Shown: one piece after another, positions 16,757-26,278 of the stretch | How the letters are laid out: each line of letters starts with the position of its first letter | Position numbering within the stretch: the stretch's first letter is position 1 | NCBI RefSeq assembly: GCF_044386045.1 | Contig: NZ_JBISCD010000039.1 | Coordinates: forward strand, 372,001-436,000 | Length of the DNA stretch: 64,000 bases | Source: Thalassobellus sediminis | Lineage (GTDB): Bacteria > Bacteroidota > Bacteroidia > Flavobacteriales > Flavobacteriaceae | Direction: 5' to 3' | Position numbers and translations under genes: made by a program | Notes under the pieces: model-generated | Seen by the model: the letters and a program-made list of their open reading frames with translations, nothing else | Databases searched by the model: none | What the model was told of the DNA's origin: nothing

Positions 16757-18679
16757 ATGAAAATCAAAAATTACATATTAGTTTGTATCATACTGCTATT
16801 GAGTTTTAATGCCTTTTCTCAACAAGGAAAACAAAAAAAAGCCGATACATTATTTAATAAGTTTTCTTTTGTAAAAGCTGCTAAAGTATACAAAGAACTT
16901 ATTCAGGATAATTACAATAAAGAATATGCTACAAGACAGCTTGCAGATTGTTATGCTTTTTTAAGAGATCCAAAAAATGCTTCTAAATATTATAAAAGTG
17001 TTGTTAATCAAGAAAATGTACCTGTAGAATACTACTATAAATATGCGCAATCACTTCGTGGTATAAAAAAATATGACGATTCCCAAATATGGCTAAAGCG
17101 TTACAAAGACTCTGGAGGTGTAGTAAATTCAAATGATTTCTCAAAAGATATTAATTTTATTACAAGTGTTTTTGGTGCTAAACAACAGTATTTTTTAGAC
17201 AGAGTACGTTTTAATTCTAAATTTAGTGATTTTGGAGCTATTGAATATGATGGAAAAGTTTATTTCACATCAGCTAGAGATGAGGGTGTTGGTATTAAAC
17301 GCTTATATGGTTGGAATGAACAACCTTTTTTAGATGTCTATGTTACAGATGCTAAATCTAAAAGTAATGTAGATCATACAGGTAAAATAAAAGGGGACAT
17401 TAACTCTATATATCATGATGGCCCTATAGCAATTACAAAAGATGGTAAAACAATGTATTTTTCTAGAAATAATTTTAATAAAGATATTGAAATTAAAGAT
17501 AGAAAAGGATTAACCAATATGAAAATTTACCGTGCAACATTAGTAGATGGTTTATGGACAAATATTGAAGACCTTTCAATAAATGGAGATGGTTTTTCAA
17601 CACAACATCCTGCATTAAATATTGATGATACTGAGTTATATTTTACTTCAGACAGACCTGGAACTAAAGGAGGTTCAGATATATGGAAAATTGATATTCT
17701 TGCTGATGGTAACCTAAATAATCTAAAAAATTTAGGAGATGTCATAAATACAGAAAGCGCAGAAGGATTCCCTTTTATAAATAATGAAGGTGTGCTCTTC
17801 TTTTCATCAGATGGACATACAGGTCTAGGCTTATTAGATATTTTTGGAACAATTAAAAGCGAAGATAACGAAGATGAGTTTGTAGATGTTATCAACTTAG
17901 GAGTTCCGGTCAATTCTAATAAAGATGATTTTTCTTTTACTATGAATTCAAATGGTATTACGGGGTATTTCGCATCTAATAGAACTGGTGGTCGTGGTAG
18001 TGATGATATATATGCATACCATAGAGAACTAGTTTTACATGTGGAAGGAGTAGTTACTGATGCTATTAATGTAAAACCAATAGCAAACGCAAAGATTACC
18101 TTGTATGATGAAAAAGATCAGCAAATAGCTTACATGCAAACTGACGAAGAAGGATATTATCAAATAAATATAGATAGAAATAAAGATTACAAAATTATTG
18201 CTAGTCAAGAAAAATATATTGATGATTATAGAAATTTTACATCAAAAAACCTACAAACAGAACTTAAAACGATTACTGCTAATTTAATATTAAACCCTGT
18301 TCAAGATGTTGTAAAACTTGCTGAATTAAACACTATTTATTTTGATTTCGATAAGCATAATATTAGAGAAGATGCAGCTTTAGAGCTTGATAAAATTGTT
18401 GATTTAATGCTAAATGAGTACCCTGAAATGGTAATACGTATTGAGTCACACACAGATTCTAGAGGTAAATTATCATATAACGATAAACTATCTATTGATA
18501 GAGCTAACTCAACATATGAATATTTAATTTCTCATGGTGTAGCACCAGAACGCATTACTGAACACCAAGGATTTGGAGAACGTAGATTAACAAATGGATG
18601 TGAAGATGAATCTGACTGTGAGGAAAATGATCACCAATTAAACAGAAGAACACAATTTATTGTGGTTAAAATGGAATAG
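16757..18679 (+). CDS. OmpA-family protein (TPR, PD40 propeller, regulatory-like domain, OmpA), copy 1
   Basis: A 640-residue protein with signal peptide (NAFSQ). A TPR-like helical region (about 25-125) is followed by WD40/PD40-type beta-propeller blades with repeated YFTS and YFSRN motifs (about 150-425), a carboxypeptidase-regulatory-like beta sandwich (about 430-510) and an OmpA C-terminal peptidoglycan-binding domain (about 525-640) with ESHTDSRG and LSIDRA. This is the PorE-like layout that links T9SS and adhesin systems to peptidoglycan. It follows the SprF-like gene by 12 bases, so it belongs to the adhesin operon. Confidence 0.88.
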   Translation: MKIKNYILVCIILLLSFNAFSQQGKQKKADTLFNKFSFVKAAKVYKELIQDNYNKEYATRQLADCYAFLRDPKNASKYYKSVVNQENVPVEYYYKYAQSLRGIKKYDDSQIWLKRYKDSGGVVNSNDFSKDINFITSVFGAKQQYFLDRVRFNSKFSDFGAIEYDGKVYFTSARDEGVGIKRLYGWNEQPFLDVYVTDAKSKSNVDHTGKIKGDINSIYHDGPIAITKDGKTMYFSRNNFNKDIEIKDRKGLTNMKIYRATLVDGLWTNIEDLSINGDGFSTQHPALNIDDTELYFTSDRPGTKGGSDIWKIDILADGNLNNLKNLGDVINTESAEGFPFINNEGVLFFSSDGHTGLGLLDIFGTIKSEDNEDEFVDVINLGVPVNSNKDDFSFTMNSNGITGYFASNRTGGRGSDDIYAYHRELVLHVEGVVTDAINVKPIANAKITLYDEKDQQIAYMQTDEEGYYQINIDRNKDYKIIASQEKYIDDYRNFTSKNLQTELKTITANLILNPVQDVVKLAELNTIYFDFDKHNIREDAALELDKIVDLMLNEYPEMVIRIESHTDSRGKLSYNDKLSIDRANSTYEYLISHGVAPERITEHQGFGERRLTNGCEDESDCEENDHQLNRRTQFIVVKME

Positions 18680-18751
18680 ATAATATGATCGCAATACTAT
18701 TTTGTGATAAATAAACTTAAAAGCAAAATAGCTTTTTAAAAATATAACCCC

Positions 18752-20662
18752 ATGAAACTAAAAAACTACTTATTAGCTTGTATTTTATCTTTTATTGGCT
18801 TTTCGACATTTGCACAATATGGCACACAAAAAAAAGCCGACAATTTATTCAATAAATTCTCTTATACAAATGCAGTAAAAGAATATAAATCACTTATAGA
18901 AAAAAATTACAATTCAAATTATGCAACCAGGCAATTAGCAGATTGCTATGCTTTTTTAAGAAATCCAGATAGTGCAGTTGTTTATTATCAAAAAGTAGTC
19001 GAGCAAGAAAATATTCCTGTAGAATATTATTACAATTATGCTCAAGCTTTAAGAGCAGTTGAAAATTATAAAAAATACCGAGTATGGATGCGTCGTTTTA
19101 AAAAAGCTGGAGGAAAAATTAATGAAAATAATCTTCTAAAAGATAGCGATTTTGTTAATTCTATTTTTAATGCAAAGCTACAATACTTTTTAACTGATGT
19201 AAATTTCAATTCAAAATATAGCGATTTTGGGGCTTATGAACAAGATGGGAAAATATATTTTGCATCCTCAAGAGACGAAGGTGTTTCAACAAATCATATC
19301 TATGGATGGAATGGAGAACCTTTTTTAGATATCTATACAGCTAATAACAGAACCGATAGTTTAATTGATCATAAAACAAAACTAAAAGGATCAATTAATT
19401 CTATTTATCATGACGGCCCTTTAACTATGACAAAAGATGGAAAAACCATCTATTTTTCAAGAAATGATTATAATAAAAACGTTTTAGGAAAAAATGAAGA
19501 AGGAATAAGTAATCTTAAAATTTATAAGGCAACTTTAGCTGACGACAAATGGACAAATATCGAAGAACTACCATTTAATAATAACTCCTACTCTACTGGC
19601 CATCCTGCATTAAATAAAGATGAGACAAAATTATATTTTGCTTCAGATATGCCTGGATCAATTGGTGGAACAGATATTTTTTATGTAGAAATAAATAATG
19701 GTTCTTATAGTGAACCTAAAAATGCAGGAAATATTATCAACACTAATAAAAATGAGCGATTCCCTTTTATTAATAGTGAAGATGTTTTGTTTTTTGCTTC
19801 AGACGGACACCCAGGTTTAGGGTTATTAGATATTTTTGGAACAGTTTCTGACAAAAAAAATAATATTGTTAGTGTTATTAATTTAGGTGTTCCAGTAAAT
19901 TCAAGTAAAGATGATTTCTCTTTCTTTATGAATGATGATGGTTTATCAGGTTATTTTGCTTCCAATAGAAATGGAGGTATTGGTAGTGACGATATTTATG
20001 CCTACGACAGAATTCCACAATTAAAAATAGAAGGAACAGTTGCTGATACACTTAATAATCCTATTGCAAACGCTACTGTTGAATTACTTGATAATAATGG
20101 AAATATAATTAGCTATTTAGAAACAGATGAAGAAGGTTATTATGAAATAAATGTTGATAGAGATTCTAACTACAACCTAAATGTTAAAAAGGATGGTTAT
20201 ACAGATAAATCTAAGGTTATTACAACTAAAGGAATAGAACGTAGTGTAAAAATTATTACAGCAGATTTTGTACTAAACAACAAAAAAGAGGTCTTACCTA
20301 TTACAGAACTATACCCTATTTACTTTGATTTTAATAAATATAATATTAGAAAAGAAAGTACTACTGAATTAGATAGAATAGTTAACTTAATGATGAATAC
20401 ATATCCAGATATGGTTATTGAAATTAAATCATATACAGATTCTAGAGGAACAGCAAAATACAATAAAAAATTATCTATTGAAAGAGCGGTGGCTACCTAT
20501 AAATATTTAATAAATAAAGGTGTTAGCCCAGATAGAATAACTGGATACAATGGTTATGGCGAACAAAATTTAGTAAATGGTTGCAATGGCACTATTAAAT
20601 GTACTGAAAAGCAACATCAACTTAACAGACGCACACAGTTTATTGTCATAAAAATGGAATAA
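18752..20662 (+). CDS. OmpA-family protein (PorE-like layout), copy 2
   Basis: A 636-residue paralogue of the preceding gene with the same domain order: signal peptide (FSTFAQ), TPR-like region, PD40 propeller, regulatory-like sandwich, and OmpA domain with KSYTDSRG and LSIERA. Both end in HQLNRRTQFIV plus a short tail, so both peptidoglycan-binding domains look intact. It starts 72 bases after copy 1, a larger gap than elsewhere in the operon, and is followed by a good terminator. It is a tandem duplication that has diverged well. Confidence 0.87.
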   Translation: MKLKNYLLACILSFIGFSTFAQYGTQKKADNLFNKFSYTNAVKEYKSLIEKNYNSNYATRQLADCYAFLRNPDSAVVYYQKVVEQENIPVEYYYNYAQALRAVENYKKYRVWMRRFKKAGGKINENNLLKDSDFVNSIFNAKLQYFLTDVNFNSKYSDFGAYEQDGKIYFASSRDEGVSTNHIYGWNGEPFLDIYTANNRTDSLIDHKTKLKGSINSIYHDGPLTMTKDGKTIYFSRNDYNKNVLGKNEEGISNLKIYKATLADDKWTNIEELPFNNNSYSTGHPALNKDETKLYFASDMPGSIGGTDIFYVEINNGSYSEPKNAGNIINTNKNERFPFINSEDVLFFASDGHPGLGLLDIFGTVSDKKNNIVSVINLGVPVNSSKDDFSFFMNDDGLSGYFASNRNGGIGSDDIYAYDRIPQLKIEGTVADTLNNPIANATVELLDNNGNIISYLETDEEGYYEINVDRDSNYNLNVKKDGYTDKSKVITTKGIERSVKIITADFVLNNKKEVLPITELYPIYFDFNKYNIRKESTTELDRIVNLMMNTYPDMVIEIKSYTDSRGTAKYNKKLSIERAVATYKYLINKGVSPDRITGYNGYGEQNLVNGCNGTIKCTEKQHQLNRRTQFIVIKME

Positions 20663-20688
20663 TATAACCATATAATACTAATTAAAAG

Positions 20689-20722
20689 ACCATCAAAAGC
20701 TCTAATCTTTTGGTGGTTTTTT
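20689..20722 (+). terminator. Intrinsic terminator of adhesin operon
   Basis: ACCATCAAAAG, loop CTCTAAT, CTTTTGGTGGT (11-bp stem with one T-G wobble) followed directly by a run of T. Confidence 0.85.
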
Positions 20723-20797
20723 AGTTTATTAAAGCAATCTATTCTTCTTTGTGTAACAAAACTTTATTGTTATCGTCATCTTTTAAAGGTGACTCTA

Positions 20798-21658
20798 ATG
20801 AAAATATATAAAATTACGTCGGAAATTAAAGAAACCTGGAAAACAATAATTCTATTTTTATTAATATTATTTACTTTAAGTTCTTTAGCTTATTATGCAA
20901 TTTTAAAATTAAACCCAACAAGCATATATATTGGCTATTTAATGCTATGTCCAGCTATCGCTTCATTTATAACATTAAAAATTAGAAATAGAACTATTTC
21001 AAGTCTTCCTTGGAATTTAAAAAAATTTAAGTATTTAAAACTAGCCTATTTTACACCTATAGCATATACTTCAATTAGTTATATATTAATTTGGATATTT
21101 GGTTTTGGAGATTTAATAAATACTAATAGAATTTTAAAATGGAGTAAAGAATTAAATATTGACAGTACAAATCAAACAATTGTAATAATTGTAATGATTT
21201 TTCTATTATTATCAGTTGGAGTCATAAAAAATTTAGGATCTACACTAGGTGAAGAAATTGGTTGGCGTGGATTTTTTATATTCGAATTAAGAAAAGTTAT
21301 GCCTTTCAAAGCACTTTCTATTTTAAGCGGTATTATTTGGGCTCTATGGCATTATCCGTTAATAAATTTGATTTACGGAAAAGGAGAACTTCTTTTATTT
21401 CATATAGTTGCATTTACGATTATGATAATTGGAATTTCTGTAATACTGGCATACTATACATTTAAATCTAATAGTTTTTGGCCTGCAGCTGTATATCATT
21501 CTATTCACAATATTTACATACAAAAAGTATGTACTCCAATGACCATTTATAATGATAACACAACCTATTGGATTGATGAATATGGCATTATGATTCCATT
21601 AATCACAACCTTTTTCGCAATTTATTTTTGGCAAAAAGCTAGCAACGAAAATTTATAA
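20798..21658 (+). CDS. CPBP-family intramembrane metalloprotease
   Basis: A 286-residue multi-spanning membrane protein of the CAAX protease/bacteriocin-processing (CPBP, Abi) family. The motifs are GEEIGWR (E152, E153, R157), WALWHYP (H185) and YHSIHN (H234, N238), the expected glutamate, histidine and asparagine set. About eight hydrophobic segments are visible. The ATG at 20798 is preferred over the GTG at 20789. Isolated between two terminators. Substrates of such proteins in Bacteroidota are mostly unknown; self-immunity against peptides is another known role of the family. Confidence 0.87.
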   Translation: MKIYKITSEIKETWKTIILFLLILFTLSSLAYYAILKLNPTSIYIGYLMLCPAIASFITLKIRNRTISSLPWNLKKFKYLKLAYFTPIAYTSISYILIWIFGFGDLINTNRILKWSKELNIDSTNQTIVIIVMIFLLLSVGVIKNLGSTLGEEIGWRGFFIFELRKVMPFKALSILSGIIWALWHYPLINLIYGKGELLLFHIVAFTIMIIGISVILAYYTFKSNSFWPAAVYHSIHNIYIQKVCTPMTIYNDNTTYWIDEYGIMIPLITTFFAIYFWQKASNENL

Positions 21659-21662
21659 TAAA

Positions 21663-21690
21663 AAAATCCTCTCAATTTTGAGAGGATTTT
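21663..21690. terminator. Bidirectional terminator between CPBP and CAP genes
   Basis: AAAATCCTCTCAA, loop TT, TTGAGAGGATTTT: a perfect 13-bp stem with A-run and T-run, usable in both directions between convergent genes. Confidence 0.85.
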
Positions 21691-21810
21691 ATACCTAAAG
21701 CTATATAATAACAATTAAGTTATTAAAAATAACCATATATTTTCTTCAATACACAATAACCACATTACACTTTGTTGCTATTAATCAGAAAACTAAAGGT
21801 TATATTGTTA

Positions 21811-22311
21811 TTATTTTTTTATAAATATGTTCGTGTAATACCACTTTCCAAGCTCGCTTTCTTCAGCTGAAATACCAAAATTTGTAAAGTCTCCTTCTAT
21901 ATTAGCTTTATGACTTTCACTTTTTAACCAAGCTCTTACAACAGATTCAGCTGATGTATAACCATAAGCAACATTTTCTGATACTTTTTTAGCATTAGCA
22001 TTAGATTTTAAATATTCACTACGTTGATAAAAATTTGCATGAGAAACTTCATTGTTATCAACCATGTAATCTGTATGAGTATAGGCCACAGATTTTATAA
22101 GAGTCATATCTAACAAAGGACTTAAGCCCAAAGATAATCTGTGATTGTTAATGAGTTCTAAAATTTGAACTTCTATAGGTTTTGTTTGGGGAATATCGGT
22201 TAAATTCAAAGCAATTGCATCTGCTTTATCTTCAAAGCTGTCGGTTGTACATGAAAATAATGTAAACACAGCTAATAATGCCAATAATGGCAGTTTGGTT
22301 AATAGCTTCAT
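21811..22311 (-). CDS. CAP-domain (SCP/PR1-type) lipoprotein
   Basis: A 166-residue lipoprotein: hydrophobic signal and lipobox TLFSC with Cys21. The CAP domain shows LELINNHRLSLGLSPL, YTHTDYM, VSHANF (conserved His), SENVAYG and WLKSESHKANIEG, the standard set of CAP motifs. It is expected on the periplasmic side of a membrane or at the surface. The biochemical role of bacterial CAP proteins is largely unsettled. Single-gene unit convergent with the CPBP gene. Confidence 0.88.
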   Translation of the reverse strand: MKLLTKLPLLALLAVFTLFSCTTDSFEDKADAIALNLTDIPQTKPIEVQILELINNHRLSLGLSPLLDMTLIKSVAYTHTDYMVDNNEVSHANFYQRSEYLKSNANAKKVSENVAYGYTSAESVVRAWLKSESHKANIEGDFTNFGISAEESELGKWYYTNIFIKK

Positions 22312-22384
22312 AAGTAGGTAACTTTAGATTTGGTATTGTAAAGTTAGTTGACTACTTAAGCAAAAACTGTTAACAAAATGTTAA

Positions 22385-22434
22385 AATCGACTAAAAACAT
22401 GTTGTTAATCGATTTTTATTACATATAGTCGATT
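22385..22434. promoter_or_regulatory. Inverted repeat upstream of CAP gene
   Basis: AATCGACTA (22385-22393) and TAGTCGATT (22426-22434) are exact reverse complements, with the palindrome AATCGATT (22407-22414) between them. The set lies between the end of pdxH and the start of the CAP gene. Operator or end-of-pdxH structure are both possible. Confidence 0.3.
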
Positions 22435-22477
22435 AAATACAATGTAAATATAGTTAAACATGTAATTAAGCGACTTT

Positions 22478-23125
22478 TTAAGGAGATAATCGATTAATGG
22501 ACCATCTGTAATCTTCTAAAAGTTGATATCTAACTCTATCATGTAACCTATTAGGACGCCCTTGCCAAAATTCAATTTCATTAGGTTTTACAATATAGCC
22601 ACCCCATGTATCAGGTCGTAAAATTTCTTTACCTTCATATTGTTTTCCTATTTGTAAGAGTTTGTTTTCAAGAAATTTTCTATCCTTTATTACCTCACTT
22701 TGATTTGAAACTAAAGCACCTAATTGACTTCCTCTGGGGCGAGATTCAAAATAACCATCACTTAAATTCTCTGCAATCTTTTCAGCTTTTCCTTTTATAA
22801 TAATTTGACGTTCGGCTCCATGCCAAAAAAATGACAAGCAAACATTTGGATTAGCTTCAATTGCCCTACCTTTTTCACTTTTATAATTAGTGTAAAAAAT
22901 AAAACCTTCATAAGTATATTTTTTTAATAACACTACTCTATTCTTAGGATAACCATCTAATCCTATTGTTGAAACTGTCATAGCATTGGTTTCATCTTCA
23001 GCAAAAAATGAATCAACTTCATAAAACCATTTTTGAAATAATTCCATAGGGTTTTCTGGTACTTCACTTAAAAGCAATGCTCCTTTTTCGTATGATTTCC
23101 TGTAATCTCCTAAGTCTGTATTCAT
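22478..23125 (-). CDS. pdxH: Pyridoxamine 5'-phosphate oxidase
   Basis: A 215-residue FMN-dependent oxidase making pyridoxal 5'-phosphate from PNP or PMP. MNTDLGDYRKSYEKGALL and NPMELFQKWFYEV open the domain. SRPRGSQLGALVSNQSEVI and EFWQGRPNRLHDR (C-terminal dimerisation/active-site segment) are diagnostic, and the protein ends in RLSP as usual. Divergently transcribed from the 23207 gene. This is the only vitamin B6 gene in the window. Confidence 0.96.
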   Translation of the reverse strand: MNTDLGDYRKSYEKGALLLSEVPENPMELFQKWFYEVDSFFAEDETNAMTVSTIGLDGYPKNRVVLLKKYTYEGFIFYTNYKSEKGRAIEANPNVCLSFFWHGAERQIIIKGKAEKIAENLSDGYFESRPRGSQLGALVSNQSEVIKDRKFLENKLLQIGKQYEGKEILRPDTWGGYIVKPNEIEFWQGRPNRLHDRVRYQLLEDYRWSINRLSP

Positions 23126-23206
23126 TATAAATAAAGAATTATTTTTATATGTTAATTTTTTTTGTTGTTAAATAAAAACATATAAATTTAAGAATTAATT
23201 AATAGT

Positions 23207-23623
23207 ATGCACTTTGAAAACAGTAAATATTCTAAAGAGTTTAAGTTTAAAAAATTAGAGTACCCTTTTGGTAACTTTTATTTATGTGAAAAGTTTTTTA
23301 TTTCAGAATTAAATGACGGTGTACATTTTAATTGGGAAAAAATCCAGCTTGTTATGGACGATTTAATTAAGCACTATAACCATGATACAAGTTTAGCCTA
23401 CATTTCAAATCGAATTAATTCATATTCTATAGATCCACATACATGGAAACAAACATTAGATAAATATAAAATTATAATTGCTAGTTCAATTGTCGCATAT
23501 ACAAGCTTTACTTTCTATAACGCATCACTTGAAAAAGTTTTTTCTGAAAAAAGTATTAAACGTTGCCTCAATTTAAAAGAAGCTATAGAATGGTCTTTAA
23601 GCTTAAGAGAGTTTAATTACTAA
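23207..23623 (+). CDS. Conserved hypothetical protein, 138 residues
   Basis: Not recognised. The protein is soluble, with no signal peptide, and contains several short helices and strands in a layout reminiscent of STAS-like or SpoIIAA-like alpha/beta folds (weak inference). It is divergent from pdxH, and its 3' end overlaps the 3' end of convergent rnz by 11 bases. Codon and base use match the neighbours, supporting a real gene. Confidence 0.65.
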   Translation: MHFENSKYSKEFKFKKLEYPFGNFYLCEKFFISELNDGVHFNWEKIQLVMDDLIKHYNHDTSLAYISNRINSYSIDPHTWKQTLDKYKIIIASSIVAYTSFTFYNASLEKVFSEKSIKRCLNLKEAIEWSLSLREFNY

Positions 23624-24524
23624 AGTCAAAAACTTTTCCGTCTTCGCATAATTCAACATTACTAAAAACCGCTTGTGCTTCTTCTTTAAAAGGTTTTAAG
23701 CTATCATAACGGGTAGAATAATGTCCTAATAACAATGTGCCTGCGTTTGATAATTTAGCTATACTAGCAGCTTCTTTAGCAGTAGAATGTTTTGTTTTAG
23801 ACGCTAAGTGTGCATGCTTATCTAAAAAAGTAGATTCGTGATAAATAACACTTACATTTTTTATAATAGGAACAATATCTTCTTTATAACAAGTATCGCT
23901 ACAAAACGCATAACTCTTTGGAGGATTACCAGGTTTTGTTACGAGTTCATTTTTTACCAACTCTCCAGCTTCATTTTCTACATCAAAACCTTGTTTTAGC
24001 TTTCTGTAATAAGCTTTATTAATATTAGCAGATTCGGCAGCATAAACATTTAATTTACGTTCCCCTGCTTTCTCTTTAAACAAAAAACCATTGGTATAAA
24101 CTCTGTGTTTTAATGGAATGGTATGTACTTCTACTTTATCATCTTCAAAAATTAATTCCGATTTTTCGGAAGTTAATTCGTGAAAATAAAGCTTATAATT
24201 AGTCCAAGAATCGGCTAATTTCATTTGTAACACAACAATTTCTTTAATGCCTTTTGGTCCGTAAATATGTAAATCGGTTTCTCTTGTAAGTAATCTAAAT
24301 GTTGAAATTAAACCTACAAGTCCAAAAAAATGATCGCCATGTAAATGCGATATAAATATATGCTTAATACGATTAAACTTAATTTTATGTTTTCGTAATT
24401 GTACTTGTGTACCTTCGCCACAATCAATTAAAAACATATGATTGTTAATCTCTAAAACCTGAGACGTTGTATTATTTAAAGTTCTTGGAGTCGCACTATA
24501 ACAACCTAATATGGAAAGTTTCAT
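23613..24524 (-). CDS. rnz: Ribonuclease Z
   Basis: A 303-residue metallo-beta-lactamase-fold endonuclease that removes tRNA 3' trailers. The metal motif ISHLHGDHFFGL, an early LIDCGEGTQVQLR, the CSDT loop, the YHEST segment and the terminal LGHYSTRY motif are all present, and the length is that of the short RNase Z form. It is the last gene of the tightly packed minus-strand unit pyrR-pyrB-orf110-DUF3291-rnz, 10 bases after the DUF3291 gene. Confidence 0.95.
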   Translation of the reverse strand: MKLSILGCYSATPRTLNNTTSQVLEINNHMFLIDCGEGTQVQLRKHKIKFNRIKHIFISHLHGDHFFGLVGLISTFRLLTRETDLHIYGPKGIKEIVVLQMKLADSWTNYKLYFHELTSEKSELIFEDDKVEVHTIPLKHRVYTNGFLFKEKAGERKLNVYAAESANINKAYYRKLKQGFDVENEAGELVKNELVTKPGNPPKSYAFCSDTCYKEDIVPIIKNVSVIYHESTFLDKHAHLASKTKHSTAKEAASIAKLSNAGTLLLGHYSTRYDSLKPFKEEAQAVFSNVELCEDGKVFDFSN

Positions 24525-24534
24525 CTGTAGATGT

Positions 24535-24999
24535 TTATTGTTTGTAATTTAGTGCATCGTTTACAGAAAATTTACTTTTAAATGAAAAAGCAAAAGGTGT
24601 ATCTCCGTGTGTATTAATATAATCTAATCTAGTTTTTGCATCTTCAAATGTTGGTTCATAGCCTTCTGGTATATACCAAAATGCCATATGCATCATTTTC
24701 ATTTTACTAAACCATTCCTTTTTTCGTTTAAAAACTTCAATATGACCAGAATTGTAGGTGTAATTAAAAAGGGATTCTAAATTTTCCCAAACAGACATGT
24801 TTATTATTATAGAATCATCTTGAAAAACACGAATAGCTTCTTCTTTATCTTCATCTTTCAATCTCCAAACAAAACCATCCGCATCATCTGCAATGGCATT
24901 CATTTTATCAACATTATTTACAAAATCTTGCATAATTGGATCATCCATTGGAGCCAACATTTTAGCAATATTTACTTGGGCAAGATGAAACTTACTCAT
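24535..24999 (-). CDS. DUF3291-family protein
   Basis: A 154-residue soluble protein with FHLAQVNIAKMLAPMDDP at the start, GFVWRLKDED, SVWENLESLFNY and MAFWYIPEGYEPTFEDAKTRL. The pattern of an alpha/beta dimeric ferredoxin-like barrel with W/F-rich motifs fits DUF3291. No enzymatic activity is established for the family. It sits between the 110-residue gene (2-base gap) and rnz (10-base gap) in the pyr operon. Confidence 0.8.
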   Translation of the reverse strand: MSKFHLAQVNIAKMLAPMDDPIMQDFVNNVDKMNAIADDADGFVWRLKDEDKEEAIRVFQDDSIIINMSVWENLESLFNYTYNSGHIEVFKRKKEWFSKMKMMHMAFWYIPEGYEPTFEDAKTRLDYINTHGDTPFAFSFKSKFSVNDALNYKQ

Positions 25000-25001
25000 A
25001 A

Positions 25002-25334
25002 TTAAAGCCCTAAATCACGCTCTATGTCTTCCATTTCAATAATATCATAAGCTTCTTGTAACGTAGGTACAAGTATAATATCATCTGGAATTGTATCTAA
25101 ATCTACATTGTCTGAAACAATAACAAAAGAGTGATTTTCTTCTCTGTGTATATTAGATATTTGAAGAAATTCAGCAATATCCTTATTGTTTAACTTACTT
25201 AAAGACGCTAACATAACAATAATATTATCGTTCTTAAATTTAGGATATAATGTTTGTAATTTTTTAACTAACTCTATAACTGTAGCTTTTTCTTGGGTAA
25301 TAATTGAAGTATTACCGTTTTTATCAATAATCAT
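25002..25334 (-). CDS. Conserved hypothetical protein, 110 residues, upstream of rnz
   Basis: A small acidic soluble protein with a strand-helix pattern (VIELVKKLQTLYPKF, NIIVMLASL, HSFVIVSD, ILVPTLQEAYDIIEMEDIER), suggesting a STAS-like fold. No catalytic motif is present. Orthologues are sometimes labelled 'ribonuclease Z' because of the neighbouring gene (from memory), but it has none of the metal-binding motifs. It starts 4 bases after the pyrB stop. Confidence 0.75.
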   Translation of the reverse strand: MIIDKNGNTSIITQEKATVIELVKKLQTLYPKFKNDNIIVMLASLSKLNNKDIAEFLQISNIHREENHSFVIVSDNVDLDTIPDDIILVPTLQEAYDIIEMEDIERDLGL

Positions 25335-25338
25335 AGAT

Positions 25339-26268
25339 TTACTGTTTTATTTTAGACGCTAATAAATAAATAGCTGCCATTCTTATAGCAACGCCATTTT
25401 GAACTTGATCTAAGATGATGGCCTGTTTAGAATCTGCAACATCACTAGTAATTTCTACACCTCTATTTATTGGGCCAGGGTGCATAATTGTAATTTCTTT
25501 ATCTAAAGAATCTAACAATTCTTTATTAACTCCAAACTGTTGTGTGTACTCTCTTGTAGATGGGAAATAGCTAATATCCATGCGCTCGTTTTGAACACGA
25601 AGCATGTTTGCTACATCACACCAATTCAACGCCTTAATTAAGCTTGTTTCAACTTTTACTCCAAGCTTACTAATGTGCTTAGGAATTAGTGTTTTTGGTC
25701 CGCAAACCATTACTTCTGCACCTTGAAGTTGTAGTGCAAATATATTTGAAAGTGCTACTCTACTGTGTAAAATATCTCCAACAATTACTACTTTTTTTCC
25801 GCCAACTTCGCCAAGTTTTTCTCTAATAGAATATGAATCTAATAAAGCTTGTGTTGGATGCTCATGAGCACCATCACCTGCATTAATAATACTAGCATTA
25901 ACATGCTTTGATAAAAAGACGCCAGCTCCAGGATTTGGATGCCTCATAACCACCATATCTACTTTCATAGATAAAATGTTGTTTACAGTATCTATTAAAG
26001 TTTCCCCTTTTTTAACTGATGATTGTGCCGATGAAAAATTAATAACATCTGCCGACAATCGTTTTTCAGCTAATTCAAAAGATAATTTTGTTCTGGTTGA
26101 GTTTTCAAAAAAAAGATTAGCAATAGTAATATCTCTAAGCGAAGGTACTTTTTTAATGGGTCTATTAATCACTTCTTTAAAATGATCGGCAGTTTCAAAA
26201 ATAAGTTCAATATCTTTTTTATTTAGATATTTGATTCCTAATAAGTGATTTACACTTAACTCGCTCAT
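25339..26268 (-). CDS. pyrB: Aspartate carbamoyltransferase catalytic subunit
   Basis: A 309-residue enzyme for the committed step of pyrimidine synthesis. The carbamoyl-phosphate loop FFENSTRTKLSFE, GDGAHEHPTQALLD, KVVIVGDILHSRVA and the C-terminal MHPGPINRGVE motif are all present. Ten bases follow the pyrR stop, so the two are co-transcribed. No regulatory subunit gene (pyrI) is adjacent; regulation through PyrR is more likely. Confidence 0.97.
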   Translation of the reverse strand: MSELSVNHLLGIKYLNKKDIELIFETADHFKEVINRPIKKVPSLRDITIANLFFENSTRTKLSFELAEKRLSADVINFSSAQSSVKKGETLIDTVNNILSMKVDMVVMRHPNPGAGVFLSKHVNASIINAGDGAHEHPTQALLDSYSIREKLGEVGGKKVVIVGDILHSRVALSNIFALQLQGAEVMVCGPKTLIPKHISKLGVKVETSLIKALNWCDVANMLRVQNERMDISYFPSTREYTQQFGVNKELLDSLDKEITIMHPGPINRGVEITSDVADSKQAIILDQVQNGVAIRMAAIYLLASKIKQ

Positions 26269-26278
26269 GATTAACTAT

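Noticed and set aside
25002..25334. Ribonuclease Z fragment
   Set aside because: It has no metallo-beta-lactamase motif, and a complete rnz lies two genes downstream.
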